A stretch of DNA of 53,056 bases from the NCBI GenBank assembly GCA_018399745.1, contig JAGYNZ010000019.1, positions 1-53,056 of the forward strand. The letters are read 5' to 3'. How positions within the stretch are numbered: the first letter of the stretch is position 1; every line of letters starts with the position of its first letter. The DNA is from Deltaproteobacteria bacterium. GTDB lineage: Bacteria; Desulfobacterota; Dissulfuribacteria; Dissulfuribacterales; UBA3076. The notes under the pieces were generated by a model, which saw only the letters and a list, made by a program, of their open reading frames with translations, did no database searches and was not told where the DNA came from. Made by a program: the position numbers and the translations under genes. Of the stretch, positions 1 through 8,404 are shown in pieces.

Positions 1-25
1 TTCTCACAAAAAAAAGAGGTGAACT

Positions 26-403
26 ATGTCCTTGTTCACGAAGATCCATCAAGCACTACAAGGTATTATTGCAAGATTTAAAAACGGTGATATTCCAAAA
101 GCAGTTGCTATCTCTACCTTTCCTGTTCCCAATATACCGGCTGTCAAATGGTCCCTTTTTGACCGGACCCTTATGTTTATAGCCGATACTGGAGACGCCG
201 GAGGCTATCGGCAGTGGCAGGCGGTTGGCCGTTATGTACAGAAAGAGGCTAAGGCCTTTACCGTCCGGCCCCACGCTTTATTAAAAAGACAGAAGAAGAG
301 CCAGAATGAAATGGTGTTGAAAGACGTTATAAAGTTTTCTGGTTATAAAATCTGTTCTACATTACTTTTTAAATTTGACAGTGCATCACCTCAAGGCATA
401 TAA
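26..403 (+). pseudogene. Truncated ArdC-like ssDNA-binding (anti-restriction) protein
   Basis: The first ~95 residues resemble the N-terminal ssDNA-binding domain of ArdC-family anti-restriction proteins, which plasmids and integrative elements carry to protect incoming DNA. The recognisable stretch runs from the amphipathic first helix to the family-typical segment FDRTLMFIADTGDAGGYRQW, followed by a VGRYVQKEAKAF block. After about residue 100 the similarity fades and the frame ends at 125 aa, whereas family members continue into a C-terminal zinc-metallopeptidase-like domain that is absent here. A good ribosome-binding site (AAAGAGGTG) precedes the ATG, so the remnant could still be translated. 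The family call is from memory of the motif. The truncation is clear from length. Confidence 0.5.
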
Positions 404-562
404 GGTTAGGCAATAATAAAAAACAGCATTATATCTAAGTCCTCACTATCCGAAAAATAGCATTTTTATTTGCGTTTCTAAAACAACTAGCGAGTTTTTT
501 TATAACATTGTAGCCAACTACGAAGGACAAGACTGTGTAGCGGTTAAGATGAGGTCAGAGAG

Positions 563-1543
563 ATGGGCGTTTTTATTGAAGAGTGGTCAATAGATGCTGT
601 TTTCGGCTATCCTCTTGTTGCGTTTTGTGATACCAACCTGGTTCTTATTTCTGATTGGTCTGGATTTATTAAAGTCGTTGATACTAGATTAAAAACAGTG
701 CAAAGCGAAATATTCGTTGGTAAAAAGATAATGAGCGCACAGCCGTGTAGCTGTTTAAGCTCATTATGTGTAAATCCCGCAAACAATCAGTTTTGCTCTG
801 TGGCAACTAGATGCGGCTATGCTGTTCTCTGGGAAATTGGGCAACCGCATTTCAAATCGATTTCCCCAAACTTTGTAGGTCCGGTCAATTGTGTTGCCTT
901 TTCAAATGAGGGGACTAAGTTGGCTTTGGGCCTTGGTTTTTATCCCCTAGATGATGCCTTGTGGAGTAATCGCGGTGATGAAGCACGGATTGAAATATGG
1001 CGGATAGATGAGGAAGAACCCGTTTTCGAAACATCAACAAAGCTACCAGGCGTTTGTACGGATTGTATTGCTTGGGATCAAAACGATTTTGAGATTGCCT
1101 GCATAACCGGATCGCGCTATCAAAGGCAAGGTTTTCTTATTAGACTGAATGCTTACGATCTTTCTCCAGTGCAATTCATCGAAACCCCCGGAGTAATGGC
1201 GGATAGTATCGAATACCAATATTTTGACTACCAAGATTCCCCGGAACGATTGGCCGTCGGTTACAACAAAGGACTTTTAAATAGCTACCCTCTAACAGGA
1301 TACCATGAAGATTTTTGGTCGTATAAAATATCACAAGATATATTCGACTTTTGCTGCGATATGGAAGCCATGAGGATTTTTACGACAAACGGGAAGATAC
1401 TAAATGCCGATGACGGCTCGATTATCGGAGAATTTGAACCCTTGGGTGATTGTTCGTCTTTAAAAATAAACCCTCCAGTAGGTCTCGTTGGTATTTCGAG
1501 AACAGGTGTTCTTCGAATCTGGAAAAGCTTACTGACTCTATAG
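563..1543 (+). CDS. WD40-like beta-propeller protein
   Basis: A 326-residue protein without signal peptide or membrane segment. It contains repeated beta-propeller blades of WD40 type: recurring short strands ending in patterns such as GYAVLWEIG (about residue 90), ARIEIWRI (about 145) and GVLRIWKS near the C-terminus, with Asp/Gly turns between them. Such proteins are usually scaffolds for protein-protein contacts, so no reaction can be assigned. The ATG follows a GAGG-type ribosome-binding site. The gene stands alone in the putative mobile element ending at 3920, next to nuclease and anti-restriction genes, so it may be element cargo. Function unknown. The blade assignment is by eye. Confidence 0.6.
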   Translation: MGVFIEEWSIDAVFGYPLVAFCDTNLVLISDWSGFIKVVDTRLKTVQSEIFVGKKIMSAQPCSCLSSLCVNPANNQFCSVATRCGYAVLWEIGQPHFKSISPNFVGPVNCVAFSNEGTKLALGLGFYPLDDALWSNRGDEARIEIWRIDEEEPVFETSTKLPGVCTDCIAWDQNDFEIACITGSRYQRQGFLIRLNAYDLSPVQFIETPGVMADSIEYQYFDYQDSPERLAVGYNKGLLNSYPLTGYHEDFWSYKISQDIFDFCCDMEAMRIFTTNGKILNADDGSIIGEFEPLGDCSSLKINPPVGLVGISRTGVLRIWKSLLTL

Positions 1544-1688
1544 GTATCTTTCCTTTTGTCATTTGGGATGTAAACCTCTTAATCTCTTCTAAAAGTTCCT
1601 CTTTAAAAATAATCCCTCTCTGGTCAAGAAAATTTGTCAAAACATCAGTCTGAATAACTTCAGATATTATACAGCTTCTTGAAATCAA
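1422..1688 (-). CDS. Possible small protein, weakly supported
   Basis: An 88-codon reading frame with a TTG start, downstream of the nuclease gene and on the same strand. Its first half (ISEVIQTDVLTNFLDQRGI followed by an acidic helix) looks like natural helical protein and resembles short deltaproteobacterial proteins that start with a 'DVL..LL..KGI..KEE' pattern. Against it are the rare start codon, the lack of a clear ribosome-binding site and a 122-bp antisense overlap with the WD40-like gene. It may be a remnant. I do not assign a function. Confidence 0.22.
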   Translation of the reverse strand: MISRSCIISEVIQTDVLTNFLDQRGIIFKEELLEEIKRFTSQMTKGKIPIESVSFSRFEEHLFSKYQRDLLEGLFLKTNNHPRVQILR

Positions 1689-1739
1689 CTGTTTGTTGCT
1701 GCGTCGAGTTTTTCTTACGATTCAATTAATATTCACTGT

Positions 1740-2423
1740 TTATGGTCTGCATAATCCACAGGGGTCATATCCGGCCTCAATAGCCTCTTCTCTGCTCTGA
1801 AAGATTGCCGTGCAGTTTTTGCAGTTATAGGACCTACAAGATGGTTTGTGAAATTTTTTAGACCTGATGTTTCCATGGTAAACGATACCTTGACTATCAC
1901 TTGTAAATCCCTGATGAATAATAGATGTTTCTCCATGTCTGAAATCCCATGGAGGGACTGAATGAGGGTCACGCCATAATCCCGCTTTTTCCTGCCTTGC
2001 TTGAGTTTCAAGTTCCGCCAAGTATCTTTCAGATGAATATCTTTTAAAGTGCCAGGCTAGACCAGCCTTAAGCAGTTCCTCATTCAAACACTTTCCCTCG
2101 ATATATATCCAGGCAATAGTCCTTCCATATTTATCAGTAGTAATTGGTTTAGCTTCCACCATCCTGCCAAATACCATTTTAGAGGAGAATTGTTTGGCTC
2201 TTTTACCAAAAGCTTGTCCTTTTTCTGGACAGTCAATTCCGTAAAGGCGGATTTTTTCACCTTTACCATTGTGCATTACAGTGATTGTGTCACCGTCACT
2301 GACACCCACTACTTTGCCTATCCATGTCGTATTTTGAGACCATAAAGGGAGGGATGAGGCGAGAATGAAAACCAGACTAAGAATAAGGCTTTTTATAGCA
2401 TTAACGAAGCTGCATTTTGGCAT
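1740..2423 (-). CDS. Exported thermonuclease (SNase-like) with Ada-like Cys-rich tail
   Basis: A protein of about 227 aa. A hydrophobic signal sequence ends near LWSQ and is followed by a staphylococcal-nuclease fold: DGDTITV, the RLYGIDCPE active-site strand, KYGRTIAWIYI, and a LNEELLKAGLAW segment carrying the expected Arg/Glu/Arg region. Members hydrolyse DNA or RNA phosphodiester bonds outside the cytoplasm. The last ~45 residues form a separate module, YHGNIRSKKFHKPSC...YNCKNC...GYDPCGLCRP, with the four-Cys spacing of the zinc-binding domain of Ada and of similar nuclease tails. I chose the ATG at 2423, which is preceded by GGGAA. An in-frame GTG at 2453 would add ten residues before the signal peptide. 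Confidence 0.8.
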   Translation of the reverse strand: MPKCSFVNAIKSLILSLVFILASSLPLWSQNTTWIGKVVGVSDGDTITVMHNGKGEKIRLYGIDCPEKGQAFGKRAKQFSSKMVFGRMVEAKPITTDKYGRTIAWIYIEGKCLNEELLKAGLAWHFKRYSSERYLAELETQARQEKAGLWRDPHSVPPWDFRHGETSIIHQGFTSDSQGIVYHGNIRSKKFHKPSCRSYNCKNCTAIFQSREEAIEAGYDPCGLCRP

Positions 2424-2453
2424 AGTTAATTCCCATTCTGAGGGGGAGTCCAC

Positions 2454-2910
2454 AGAAATAATACGTTCAAGGTCATGATTAAATAATCAGCTTTAAAACT
2501 TAGTGAAATACATTGAATTTATGGCTGGAAGTGATGCACTGCTGACAATAGGAGGTGTTAGCCGATGGCAGGGAGGCCCACCGGCTAACGGTTAAATGTT
2601 AAAAAAGATTGTTGGATCTATAGTCCTTTTTTAATTATCGACATATAATTCAAAAAGCTTAAATGGCTTTCTATTGCCATAATGCAATAAAGATTTCCTG
2701 ATTGTTAAAGTTGACAGCTTATTTCCGCAGCTCCATACTTCAAATCAGTTAATAACTGAACAGTATGACGGTAAACTGAGTTTAAAAATATAACGGCAAC
2801 TGAAGCTGGAAGGGAACTCCTATATACTTGTTTAAAAATCAACGTTCAGGGAAATGGCAACGCTTTCAAAAGGACTTTTTCTACACACTCGTTAGCGCAT
2901 AAAAGCGAAT
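2454..2910. other. Intergenic region without a supported gene
   Basis: This 457-bp A+T-rich region lies between the divergent nuclease and HNH genes. No convincing coding frame is seen. It contains one strong hairpin (2557-2589), listed separately, and presumably both divergent promoters. I could not recognise a clear -35/-10 pair. Confidence 0.5.
2557..2589. repeat. Inverted repeat / hairpin
   Basis: GTTAGCCG at 2557-2564 pairs perfectly with CGGCTAAC at 2582-2589. After one A/C mismatch the stem gains three more pairs (TGG/CCA) around a purine-rich loop. There is no U-tract on either side, so it is not a classical terminator. It might be a REP-like element, a small RNA structure or a protein-binding palindrome. 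An integron attC reading was considered and rejected. Confidence 0.5.
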
Positions 2911-3615
2911 ATGAAAAATCCCAAATGGACCCGAGATGAATTGATTTTGGCACTTGATCTATATTTTCGTTGTCCACCGAGCAAAACTAATAAAAATAAC
3001 AAAGAAATAGTAGCATTAAGCGACCTTCTTAATTCTCTCCCTATCCATCCTCAGAAATTTGAATACGAGAAATTTCGTAACCCCAACGGGGTTTATATGA
3101 AGCTTTGTAATTTTCTTCGATTTGACCCAAATTATTCTGGCGTAGGCCTTAAAGCAGGTGGAAAACTTGAAGAAGAAATCTGGTATGAATTCAGTGGCGA
3201 TATAGAAAAGTTGAGAAAAGTAAGCCAAGCAATTATCAATTCTTCGTCGGAGGTGCCGAGGCCAACAGAATACGAAGAAGATGAAGATGAATTTGAGGAA
3301 GGGAGGCTTCTAACAAAGCTTCATAAGATCCGGGAACGCTCACCTGCTATCAGCAGAAAGAAAAAAACTGAGGTTTTAAGAAAAACGGGAAAACTTGAGT
3401 GTGAGGCCTGTGGCTTCGATTTCCATAAATTTTATGGCGACATTGGTCTGGGAGTAGCAGAATGCCACCACACAAAACCCATATCAGAATTGAAAAAAGG
3501 TGAGAAAACAAAGCTTAGTGATTTGAGTATTCTTTGTGCCAATTGCCACCGGATCATTCATAAATCAAAGCCAATGTTTTCGGTAGAACAATTAAAAAAG
3601 AGGATTAAGCGCTAA
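2911..3615 (+). CDS. HNH endonuclease, McrA-like
   Basis: A 234-aa protein. The N-terminal ~100 residues begin with the WTRDELILALDLYFR segment typical of McrA-like restriction proteins. The C-terminal ~85 residues form an HNH nuclease: CEACGFDF, then ECHHTKPISEL (first catalytic His pair), then LSILCANCHRIIH, giving a four-Cys zinc site around a beta-beta-alpha metal motif. Relatives cleave modified (for example methylated) phage or plasmid DNA. The modification-reading part is short here, so substrate specificity is unknown. It lies within the putative element that ends at the tRNA-Sec fragment, in keeping with a defence or cargo role. Confidence 0.8.
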   Translation: MKNPKWTRDELILALDLYFRCPPSKTNKNNKEIVALSDLLNSLPIHPQKFEYEKFRNPNGVYMKLCNFLRFDPNYSGVGLKAGGKLEEEIWYEFSGDIEKLRKVSQAIINSSSEVPRPTEYEEDEDEFEEGRLLTKLHKIRERSPAISRKKKTEVLRKTGKLECEACGFDFHKFYGDIGLGVAECHHTKPISELKKGEKTKLSDLSILCANCHRIIHKSKPMFSVEQLKKRIKR

Positions 3616-4335
3616 TCGTGAAAGGGCGGGTCTTTCTCCCACCCTCCCCACACGAGGAAAGAAACAAAGTCAGAGTAAAAGATAATCAGGATTTTTTAAA
3701 ACTCTGGGGCAAATCGGCAAAAGGTACTTAATTTAGGTGTCCATATAGGTGTCTAATGGCCGTATTTTTCGGTAATACTCAATAACACTAAATGAAAAGG
3801 CAACTCACTGTCATCATTAACAAAGAGCTGCCTATATATCACTCAGTGAAAGTCAGTAAAAATGCCTTATCTGGAATGAAGAGCTCGATGGGTGGGTTCG
3901 ATTCCCATGCGCTTCCGCCATCTGATTTCAAAAGGAATATTCCCCAAAAGTCTACATAAAAGGGCTGATCGGCATGTTGTTTTCACCATGTCGTTTATTT
4001 TTTCAATTTTTAAGCATTGCTTTATATATAATTGATATTAAATAAAAAATTGTGTCTGATTATCCCGCTTTTTACAGATCAAATCAAGCCCCTTTTTACC
4101 ACCTTGCCTTTCATTTTATATAATGCTGTATAGATTTAAGGCTGGTTTCCTTCCGTATCTAAGTTGACATTGAGACAGTTTTTGATCCATAATCGCGCGG
4201 TCTCTGAAAATCCATGTGATTAAGTAAGGGTCGCAAAAATCCTGTTTATGTCCTCAAGGGTATTGATTAAAAAGGCTAATAAGTTTTTATACCGTGAAGT
4301 GTCACACATATAAATGATTTTCAACAGGTAGCCCA
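3616..4335. other. Intergenic region spanning an element/chromosome junction
   Basis: About 720 bp without a supported gene. The left part (to about 3890) looks like element DNA. The tRNA-Sec 3' fragment at 3892-3920 marks the probable junction. From 3921 to cstA the DNA is A+T-rich and should hold the cstA promoter, which I could not pin down. Confidence 0.5.
3892..3920 (+). other. 3' fragment of tRNA-Sec (probable att site)
   Basis: The segment contains a complete T-arm (GTGGG, loop TTCGATT, CCCAT), then GCGCTTCC, G and CCA. Between the T-stem and CCA there are 9 bases rather than 8, so the acceptor 3' strand is 8 nt followed by discriminator G. An 8-bp acceptor with G73 is specific to bacterial tRNA-Sec. 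The matching 5' acceptor (GGAAGCGC), D-arm and anticodon arm are absent upstream, so this is only the 3' end. A lone 3' tRNA copy next to nuclease and ArdC-like genes is the usual scar left at the distal end of an element integrated by a site-specific integrase. The intact selC should lie left of this window. Confidence 0.7.
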
Positions 4336-6057
4336 ATGAATTCATTATATCTGGCTTTTGGTATCGCAGTGGTTTTTCTGATTGCCTATCAAACGTATGG
4401 CAAATTTCTGGCCCGGAAAATTTTTAAGCTCAACCCAGACGCAGTTTGCCCCAGCAGGGATTTGCAGGACAACATAGATTTTGTTCCTACCCAGAAATCC
4501 ATACTGTTCGGCCACCATTTTACGTCTATTGCCGGCACCGGTCCCATTGTCGGACCTGCAATCGCCATTATCTGGGGTTGGGTTCCTGCTGTGATATGGG
4601 TAATTTTTGGCTCTATTTTCATTGGTGCTGTACATGATTTTGGTTCTATGGTGGTTTCAATGCGCAACCAGGGGAGGTCTATTGGCGATATTGCATATGA
4701 TGTCATAAACAAACGGGTCCGGACCCTGTTTCTGATTATAATCTTTTTTGAACTCTGGATTGTTGTGGCCATTTTTGGGGTAGTCATTGCTGTTGTATTT
4801 GATATGTTTCCTCAGGCGGTTATCCCTGTATGGCTGGAAATTCCAATTGCCTTATGGCTGGGCCATATGATTTACAAGAAAGGCCTTCCTCACCTGCCAC
4901 TAAGCATTGGAGCCCTCATTGTCATGTATATTACAGTTTTAATCGGCGCTTATGTCCCTATCGAAATGCCTGCCCTCTTCGGCCTGAGTCCCATAGCCCT
5001 TTGGGTGATCCTCTTGTTGATATATGCATATATCGCATCCACATTGCCTGTGCAGATCCTTTTGCAGCCCAGGGACTATATAAATTCTCACCAGCTTTTT
5101 GTCGCTCTTGTCCTGCTTGCATTGGGGGTGCTTTTTGCCCATCCCGTCATGGTTGCACCGACAACCGATTTTTCTCCTGAAGGCGCGCCACCTATCTGGC
5201 CCATGATATTTGTGATCATGGCATGTGGAGCCATCTCTGGATTCCATTCACTGGTTTCATCCGGTACATCCTCCAAACAGTGCGATGCTGAATCAAGCTC
5301 TCTCTCTATAGGTTACGGCGGGATGCTCATGGAAGCAATGCTTGCCATCTTTGTCATTATTGCCTGCGGCGCGGGATTTGCCCTCGGCATGACAAAGGAT
5401 GGCCAGACATTCACCGGACTGGCCGCCTTTTCTCAGCACTATTCCAGTTGGGGGGCTGCGGCGGGTCTGGGATCCAAGATCAGTGCATTTGTAGTGGGTT
5501 CAGCCAACATGATTGAAAGGATCGGTATCCCTTACCAAATCGCATTAACTATCATGGGTGTGTTCGTGGTCTCATTTGCTGCTACAACGCTTGATACAGC
5601 TACCCGCCTGCAGCGTTACATAGTGAACGAGCTGAGTATTGTTTGCAGGGTGCCGACCCTTGGGAAAAGACATCCAGCTACTTTCATTGCAGTATTAACT
5701 GCCCTTTTTCTTGCCTTCTACAACGGAAGCGGTAAGGGTGCCCTTAAGCTCTGGCCTCTGTTCGGGTCCGTGAATCAGTTGCTGGCTGGGCTGGCACTTC
5801 TAGTGGTTACCGCTTATCTTGCTCACAAGAAAATTCCTGCACGCTATACAATGATTCCCATGGCATTCATGCTTTTCGTGACCGGCTGGGCCATGATAAT
5901 TAATATAGAGACCTTCTATACAGAGTCTAACTGGTTGCTTTTTTCCATTGGAATCCTAGTATTTGTATTAGAGATCTGGATGGTTGCTGAAAGTATTCTG
6001 GTTTTACAGCGGGTCTATAGCAAGAAGTCGGAATCAGGGACTAACCTGCACTTCTGA
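4336..6057 (+). CDS. cstA: CstA-family carbon starvation / pyruvate-peptide transporter
   Basis: A 573-residue polytopic inner-membrane protein with more than a dozen hydrophobic segments. It shows family hallmarks in order: the N-terminal TYGKFLARKIF, the cytoplasmic loop YVPT-equivalent DFVPTQKSILFGHHF, the glycine-rich FTSIAGTGPIVGPAIA, HDFGSMVVSMRNQGRSI, and SGFHSLVSSGTSSKQ in the middle. CstA proteins take up pyruvate and/or peptides when carbon is scarce. Length fits the shorter CstA form. It is a single gene, and its last 24 bp overlap the convergent exported-protein gene. Substrate is inferred only from family. Confidence 0.92.
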   Translation: MNSLYLAFGIAVVFLIAYQTYGKFLARKIFKLNPDAVCPSRDLQDNIDFVPTQKSILFGHHFTSIAGTGPIVGPAIAIIWGWVPAVIWVIFGSIFIGAVHDFGSMVVSMRNQGRSIGDIAYDVINKRVRTLFLIIIFFELWIVVAIFGVVIAVVFDMFPQAVIPVWLEIPIALWLGHMIYKKGLPHLPLSIGALIVMYITVLIGAYVPIEMPALFGLSPIALWVILLLIYAYIASTLPVQILLQPRDYINSHQLFVALVLLALGVLFAHPVMVAPTTDFSPEGAPPIWPMIFVIMACGAISGFHSLVSSGTSSKQCDAESSSLSIGYGGMLMEAMLAIFVIIACGAGFALGMTKDGQTFTGLAAFSQHYSSWGAAAGLGSKISAFVVGSANMIERIGIPYQIALTIMGVFVVSFAATTLDTATRLQRYIVNELSIVCRVPTLGKRHPATFIAVLTALFLAFYNGSGKGALKLWPLFGSVNQLLAGLALLVVTAYLAHKKIPARYTMIPMAFMLFVTGWAMIINIETFYTESNWLLFSIGILVFVLEIWMVAESILVLQRVYSKKSESGTNLHF

Positions 6058-6441
6058 CATCGTGCCGGTCAAGGGGTCTTTATAACGTATTTCCCCCCTT
6101 ATTTCACCGGCTTTAACAGACCCTGTTGTTTCCATCAAGATTCGAAGATTACCGGGTTTTACTTTTCTAAGCAGCCATTTTGCTTCACAACGTTTAGGAT
6201 TGTACTTATCAAACTGTGGATCGGATTGTTTGATACCTGTGTCTTTGGGGAGGTGCTGGATTACTATGATCGTGTTTGGGGCCGGTGACTGTATTTTGAG
6301 TTCCATAACGATCTTTTTGCCCTCTGAAGTAATATATTCGGCAGATACCAGATTACCTGCACAGATCTGTGAGGAAAGTATTGTCAACAACAAGGTCCCC
6401 ATAAAGACCGAGATATTCAAGGATGTTTTAGGATTTAACAT
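6034..6441 (-). CDS. Exported protein of unknown function
   Basis: About 135 residues from the ATG at 6441, with a hydrophobic signal sequence (SVFMGTLLLTILSSQICA) and probable cleavage after ICA. The mature part is rich in beta-strand patterns (KIVMELKIQSPAPNTIIVIQ, GEIRGEIRYKDP) and contains a single Cys near KRCEAKW. It may be a small Ig-like or beta-sandwich domain, but I recognise no family. It is the second gene after the membrane HTH protein on the same strand (166 bp apart), so the two may be co-transcribed. Its 3' end overlaps cstA tail to tail. A longer frame back to 6519 exists, but the ATG at 6441 precedes the signal peptide properly. Confidence 0.6.
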   Translation of the reverse strand: MLNPKTSLNISVFMGTLLLTILSSQICAGNLVSAEYITSEGKKIVMELKIQSPAPNTIIVIQHLPKDTGIKQSDPQFDKYNPKRCEAKWLLRKVKPGNLRILMETTGSVKAGEIRGEIRYKDPLTGTMSEVQVSP

Positions 6442-6606
6442 ATATTTCAGGCCCCCTGTTTTCTCAGTACCATAATAATTATTTTTGTGTCTTGTCTGGT
6501 GGAAAGTTCGGAAACACAATCACGGCAACAAGAGAGATTGAAGGCACGAGATAAGACAACATTCAGTTTTTTATCTTTGAGTTTATTTGGTCCCATATTG
6601 TCCGGA

Positions 6607-7524
6607 TTAGGGTATTATTTCAAACTTCTTGGTTTTTTCATTCCAGCGATACCCACTTCCAGACCAGATATCTTCAATCTGTTCTATGCCGAAATTTATA
6701 TTATTTATTTTACCCAGTTCGTCATAAACAGTAAGTATTTCTTCGTCATCAATTTTTTGATCACCATCGACATCCGCCCAGTGCAAGGTACTTAATTGCA
6801 GTGTATCTGGTCCATCAATAGGTGAAGCAGTGCTTCGGCCTTTTCTGACAGTCACTGTTCCTTCAAATTGACTTTTTGCCCCAAACTCGGCACCAGGATT
6901 AATTACTGCCAGATAACAGAAGATAATCTTCTGCATATCGGCCCTGTAGATCCATTTAAGATCACCTGTTTTTTTGTCAATGGACGTAAAGGCAGGGTCA
7001 GCTTCTATTGGAGTACATTCTAGAGGTACTGACTCCCGCAATATAAGAAAATGAGATCCAGCGTGGTTGTTTTCTACAGTTATTATGACTGGAAAGGGCA
7101 GACCAGGGGCCACATGTGGAGGAAGGTCTCTACAGGCGGTGATATTTATTTTTTGATGTCCGGAAAAAGACCACCAGAAAGCGCCGGAAATGGTCACTAC
7201 ACTGACCAATGCCAATACCAATAGTGGACGAATTGTAAAAATTTTAGGCAGCCGATATTCATCAACCTTGTGATTTTCCTGTTGCCTTTTCTCCACTTCC
7301 TCTTTTTGTGATCCTGCCTCATGGTCTTCAAGTATTTCCTCAAGGGACACTTCCAGTGCCTCGGCCAGCTTAACCGCATTTTCTTTCTTAATGGTAGGGT
7401 ATCGTCGATTTTCCCACCGAGAAATGGTGTCTGTGGTTACTCCAACTGCTGTAGCAAGATAGAGCTGGGTAAGTTCCAGAGACTCTCTGAAATTACGGAC
7501 CTTGTCGCCGTCGATTTTTACCAT
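6607..7524 (-). CDS. Membrane-anchored XRE-type HTH protein with outer Ca2+-loop domain
   Basis: A protein of about 305 aa with an unusual three-part design. Residues ~8-65 are a Cro/CI (XRE) helix-turn-helix domain (LTQLYLATAVGVTTDTISRW). Residues ~98-120 are a single transmembrane helix. The rest, predicted outside the cytoplasm, is a beta-rich domain ending in a dockerin/EF-hand-like loop DVDGDQKIDDEE at ~251-262, which should bind Ca2+. This suggests a one-component transmembrane regulator that could sense an envelope signal and bind DNA directly. The divergent cytochrome gene at 7813 and the downstream exported gene are candidate targets. I took the ATG at 7524. An in-frame GTG at 7560 is an alternative. 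The target genes are inference. Confidence 0.75.
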   Translation of the reverse strand: MVKIDGDKVRNFRESLELTQLYLATAVGVTTDTISRWENRRYPTIKKENAVKLAEALEVSLEEILEDHEAGSQKEEVEKRQQENHKVDEYRLPKIFTIRPLLVLALVSVVTISGAFWWSFSGHQKINITACRDLPPHVAPGLPFPVIITVENNHAGSHFLILRESVPLECTPIEADPAFTSIDKKTGDLKWIYRADMQKIIFCYLAVINPGAEFGAKSQFEGTVTVRKGRSTASPIDGPDTLQLSTLHWADVDGDQKIDDEEILTVYDELGKINNINFGIEQIEDIWSGSGYRWNEKTKKFEIIP

Positions 7525-7812
7525 GGCTGGTCCGCCGATTGATGGACGGTCTGTAATCACAAGTGTTTCCCGTAGACTATTTTCTATCCGGAAATACAGA
7601 TTCTTCTGACTTTAACATGAATAGTAACGAACCAGTAGCAAAACTCAAGACTTTCCTTGAATTCAGGGCACTAAGAGTGGCCGACATCGGGCCTATGTAT
7701 GGCGATATAGGGAGGCATTTGTCCCGATGTCCATTGTATTTTCCACATCAGGAATCGATACTTTAATTAAGGAACGCGGCCGCTTTTCTAAAAAAATAAA
7801 GGAGGTATCGAG

Positions 7813-8334
7813 ATGTTTAAACAAGAAAACATCACAGAAAGCCGTGGGATATATGGTTTATGTAATCCCAAGCTGTTTGGTGTATTGGCGTTTTTGTGTC
7901 TGTTTCTTATAGGAATGCAGACCAAAATAATGGCAGACGATGGCAGTGCTGAAGAGGGGTTTGCAGAAATTGTAGATATTAACCTCCAGGCCAGATGTCC
8001 ATCAATGCAGGGATTGCCTGAGGATTCTAAGGATGTGAAGGGCTTTAGGCATACAGCCCATGCACAGGAGTATCTCAAGGGAAACTCTTCTTTCTCTGCT
8101 GCCCAATATGATGACAACTTCAACTGTGCAGCCTGCCACCCCGGGTCCAGTTCAGAGAATGAAATTTCCAGGGAGCCTGTCTGTGAGAGGTTGTCAGGTG
8201 TGTTAGCAAATGCAGGAGGGCCTGAGAATCTGAAAAAGTACTACCATGACGTCTGCCTGGACTGTCACAAGAATATGCACAAGGCGGATAAGACGACGGG
8301 GCCGGTGAAGTGCACAGGTTGTCATGTTAAGTAA
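7813..8334 (+). CDS. Exported triheme c-type cytochrome
   Basis: A 173-aa protein with a hydrophobic export segment (about 21-37) after a hydrophilic N-terminus. Three covalent haem-binding motifs follow: CAACH (105-109), CLDCH (148-152) and CTGCH (167-171). Additional His residues around 80-83 and 156 could serve as distal ligands, which suggests bis-His low-potential haems as in cytochrome c3/c7-like carriers of anaerobes. It probably moves electrons in the periplasm. A very strong ribosome-binding site (AAAGGAGGT) precedes the ATG. The exported-protein gene 70 bp downstream probably shares the transcript. Confidence 0.8.
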   Translation: MFKQENITESRGIYGLCNPKLFGVLAFLCLFLIGMQTKIMADDGSAEEGFAEIVDINLQARCPSMQGLPEDSKDVKGFRHTAHAQEYLKGNSSFSAAQYDDNFNCAACHPGSSSENEISREPVCERLSGVLANAGGPENLKKYYHDVCLDCHKNMHKADKTTGPVKCTGCHVK

Positions 8335-8404
8335 TACATTATTGATATGAGTCGCTTATGGAGCAGTCAGCTTTTGTCTCAACACTTTATAAGGAGGTTA
8401 TACC

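Noticed and set aside
2557-2920. Integron cassette boundaries (attC) around the nuclease and HNH genes
   Set aside because: The stems do not fit the GTTRRRY/RYYYAAC core rules, no integrase gene is visible, and the genes are not in one orientation.
7763-7784. Adjacent PacI-like and NotI-like 8-bp sites just before the triheme cytochrome gene, looking like a cloning polylinker
   Set aside because: There is no vector sequence around them, the surrounding DNA is continuous native sequence, and the AAAGGAGGT of the gene follows naturally. Chance is the simpler explanation.
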